DNA from: an uncultured Caulobacter sp.
GTDB taxonomy: Bacteria > Pseudomonadota > Alphaproteobacteria > Caulobacterales > Caulobacteraceae
Direction: 5' to 3'
DNA: 7,592 nt
Assembly: GCF_937900395.1 (NCBI RefSeq)
Contig: NZ_CALCDX010000202.1
Span: 1-7,592, forward strand
In this document: positions 6,074 to 7,592 of the stretch, piece after piece
Numbering within the stretch: the first letter of the stretch is position 1
How the letters are laid out: each line of letters opens with the position of its first letter
Notes under the pieces: generated by a model
What the model was told of the DNA's origin: nothing
Seen by the model: the letters and a program-made list of their open reading frames with translations, nothing else
The model's database searches: none
Program-made: the position numbers and the translations under genes

Positions 6074-6760
6074 TCACTCGGTGAGCCGCTGCAGCAGGTC
6101 CTCAGGCGGTCGCGCGACCAGGATGACCTCAAGGTTCAAGCGCCGGCCGCGGCGGAAGAACTCAAGGGTTATCGTATCGCCTGGACGCTTGCGCGTGACG
6201 GCGCGCGTGACGGCCTCGGCGTTCTCGGCGTCGCGACCGTCCACCTTGAGGATGGCGTCACCGGGCTTGAGTCCCGCCACCGTCGCCGGCCCGCCGGGGG
6301 TGACGCTGGCCACCAACGCGCCCCGGGCCTCTGGCAGTCCAAGGGCGGCGGCCGCGTCGGCGCTGATGTCCTGTAGGGCGGCGCCCATGTAGCCGCGCTC
6401 GATCGGCCGCCGCGCTATCAGCCGTCCGGACACCGACCGCGCGGTCTCAGCCGGGATGGCGGACGCGACCGCCTCGGAGATCGCCAAGTCCTTCACATGG
6501 AGATAGCGCATCCCCTGCTGGCCGGCGAGCGCTTCCTGTGGCGTCAGCGATGGCCTGATCTGGTCAGGTCGCGTCACATTAACCAGTGGCATCGGGTGCG
6601 ACATCGGGGTGACGGCCTCGGTGGGCGCCTGCTGCACCGTGGCGACCGATTCGAGGATGACGCCGAGTTCGCCGACCATCCGGTTGAGCTCCGATTCATC
6701 AAGGTCGATGCGGGCCAGTCGAGCCAGGTGTTCGACGGCGTCGCGGGTGAGTTCAGCCAT
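6074..6760 (-). CDS. GatC N-terminal domain fused to the C-terminal PDZ domain of a DegP/DegQ-like protease
   Basis: The 228-aa frame joins two unrelated parts. Residues 1-80 match GatC, the small subunit of the Asp/Glu-tRNA(Asn/Gln) amidotransferase GatCAB (HLARLARIDL at 11-20, MSHPMPLVNV at 53-62, RPSLTPQEAL at 69-78). The usual GatC ending (about 15 residues) is replaced by a linker (81-98) I cannot assign. From about residue 99 it reads as the end of an HtrA/Do protease: SAIPAETARSV, then a PDZ domain (RRPIERGYMGAALQD, carboxylate-binding loop around 123-127; GALVASVTPGGPATVAGLKPGDAI; VDGRDAENAEAV). No catalytic His-Asp-Ser domain is present. The ATG at 6760 is the normal GatC start. No gatA follows; instead the alphaproteobacterial-looking terC region does. 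Most simply this is a DNA join between an actinobacterial gatC and another genome's degP, either in vivo or in assembly. Confidence 0.75.
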   Translation of the reverse strand: MAELTRDAVEHLARLARIDLDESELNRMVGELGVILESVATVQQAPTEAVTPMSHPMPLVNVTRPDQIRPSLTPQEALAGQQGMRYLHVKDLAISEAVASAIPAETARSVSGRLIARRPIERGYMGAALQDISADAAAALGLPEARGALVASVTPGGPATVAGLKPGDAILKVDGRDAENAEAVTRAVTRKRPGDTITLEFFRRGRRLNLEVILVARPPEDLLQRLTE

Positions 6761-6767
6761 GAACCGG

Positions 6768-6773
6768 AGTCTA
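6768..6773 (-). promoter_or_regulatory. Leaderless -10 promoter element (TAGACT) of the gatC-like gene
   Basis: TAGACT lies 7 bases upstream of the ATG at 6760, and no Shine-Dalgarno sequence is visible (CTCCGGTTC precedes the start). The pattern TANNNT followed by about 7 bases and ATG is the known signature of leaderless transcripts, which are common in actinobacteria. No good -35 box is seen. The rest of 6774-6994, between this gene and the divergent CotH-like gene, holds no recognisable gene. Confidence 0.5.
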
Positions 6774-6983
6774 GTTTGCCCGTGACTGACGCCGACGCGG
6801 GTGCTTGGCGGGGCGCTGAGAGACCACGCGACCCCTTCTGTTCACCGTCTCGACATATCAGAACGGGTTCCACCTGTGGGCTTTCCACGAGTATTCTGCG
6901 AACGTTTCGTGCTCCCGAGGGGGCAACGGATGCACCGGCCGACACCTCGGGCTCGGTGCCGCACGGCGTTTTGACCAAACCTT

Positions 6984-6989
6984 GAAAGG
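6984..6989 (+). promoter_or_regulatory. Ribosome binding site of the CotH-like gene
   Basis: GAAAGG is followed by TCCCC and the ATG at 6995. The spacing of about 5 bases supports this start over ATG 7007. Confidence 0.5.
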
Positions 6990-6994
6990 TCCCC

Positions 6995-7469
6995 ATGATC
7001 CAGACCATGCGAAGGGCAGTCGTCCTTCTCGCCACCACAGCCTTGGCCGTCACCGGCCTGCTCCTGGTGGCGCCGACTGCCCAAGCGGCCCGTGCGGCAC
7101 AGACGGCAAACGTCCCGACGGTGTACGTGGACACCACTGGCGGCTACTACCGCACCAACTACGCCGGCGCCCCCGTCACCCCAAGTTCGGGGAGCGCCGC
7201 GTGGTCAGCGGTCAACGGAAGTGGCAGTCACACCATCGGTGCCTTCACCACGACCGAGGTCGTTGACCCGCTGAACCCCCTGAACAACTTCGTCGACTCC
7301 GGTCAGGGCGAGATCCGCGGGCGGGGCAACTACACGTGGAAGACCTTGCCCCTCCTCAACACCTTCTCTGCGTGGACCCAGTCCCAGGGCGGGGTGACCT
7401 TCAGCTCATCGGCCGTGAGCAAGCGTCCCTACCAGCTCAAGCTGTCGGCCGGCCGCGACGTCCTGGGCC
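6995..7469 (+). CDS. Secreted CotH-like protein, N-terminal part (3' end replaced)
   Basis: The product begins with a classic Sec signal peptide: MIQTMRR, a hydrophobic core at about residues 9-26, and the AQA-A motif ending near 31. The mature part contains GEIRGRGNYTWK (105-116) and, after an insertion, VSKRPYQLKLSAGRDVLG (141-158). These match the CotH family hallmark 'IRGRGNSTW...KKPYxxKL...DLLG' found in spore-coat kinases and in surface proteins of actinobacteria and clostridia. ATG 6995 has AAAGG 5 bases upstream; ATG 7007 is the alternative. The frame stays open to the window end. After G158 (7468), however, the residues no longer resemble CotH and are the antisense of a HAD hydrolase, so the coding sequence is probably cut here. 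Catalytic residues of the kinase fold would lie in the missing part. Confidence 0.65.
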
Positions 7470-7591
7470 ACGAGCAGGGCCGCGGTCTCCTCGAGCGGCG
7501 GCCCGAGGTGGCGATGCAGCGCCTCCGCCGGGCGGTCCGGCAGGTCGGCGTCGGCGAGGGCGGCGCGCATCGCGGCGGCGAACGGGCCGCG
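7469..7591 (-). CDS. HAD-superfamily hydrolase (phosphoglycolate phosphatase-like), internal fragment
   Basis: Read on the minus strand from the right edge, the frame gives GPFAAAMRAALADADLPDRP followed by AEALHRHLGPPLEETAALLV. This resembles the start of the helical cap domain of Gph-type HAD phosphatases ('...G...ALxxxGLP....LRxxIGPPLxET'). The nucleophile motif DxDGTLxDS would lie just beyond the window end. Below about 7469 the frame runs into the antisense of the CotH-like gene and stops at 7406, so both genes lose their homology at the same point. The call rests on about 40 residues. Confidence 0.5.
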
Positions 7592-7592
7592 G

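Noticed and set aside
5884..6132. 82-aa minus-strand frame spanning the end of the PDZ gene
   Set aside because: It overlaps the PDZ coding sequence out of frame and reads as arginine, serine and cysteine-rich shadow.
6896..6912. LacI-type operator-like sequence GCGAACGTTTCGTG upstream of the CotH-like gene
   Set aside because: The palindrome is imperfect (one base short of CGAAACGTTTCG) and no regulator or promoter boxes support it.
6574..7137. 187-aa minus-strand frame across the gatC/CotH intergenic region
   Set aside because: It is antisense to the CotH signal peptide region and overlaps gatC in another frame, with no recognisable domain.
1..7592. CRISPR array, tRNA or rRNA genes
   Set aside because: No regularly spaced repeats, no tRNA acceptor or T-arm pattern, and no conserved rRNA segments were seen on either strand.

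Overview
The window is a high-GC mosaic with two apparent sources. Positions 1 to about 6460 look alphaproteobacterial, perhaps Caulobacterales-like (inferred from protein style, not from a search). About 6520 to 7592 looks actinobacterial: a GatC of the actinobacterial type behind a leaderless TAGACT promoter, a Sec-secreted CotH-like protein, and a piece of a HAD phosphatase.

Layout. 1-57 is a stub of an IS3-family OrfB on the minus strand. 58-2571 is a full IS21-family element (istA, istB, terminal repeats starting TGT) with no visible target duplication. 2616-3504 is a diacylglycerol/sphingosine kinase-like gene on the plus strand with an apparent frameshift near its start. The minus strand then carries a 68-aa tail-anchored membrane protein (3697-3903), a Dps ferritin (4029-4529), a TerC-family membrane protein whose single frame is broken by two in-frame stops (4744-5796), a possible small ORF overlapping the terC start by ATGA, and an ORF joining a GatC N-terminal part to the C-terminal PDZ domain of a DegP/DegQ-like protease (6074-6760). 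Divergent from gatC, on the plus strand, is the CotH-like gene (from 6995). It loses its homology near 7469, where a HAD hydrolase fragment begins on the opposite strand.

How the genes work together. Dps (iron and peroxide detoxification), TerC (metal export or stress membrane protein) and the DegP-like fragment suggest a stress and envelope neighbourhood in the alphaproteobacterial part, but terC and degP look damaged. The clustered lesions (one frameshift, two nonsense codons, one gene fusion, one inverted join) and the change in apparent taxonomy suggest either a decaying, rearranged IS-rich region or a chimeric or error-containing assembly. I see no convincing new defence or mobile system. 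The GatC-PDZ fusion would be the most novel item if it proved real.
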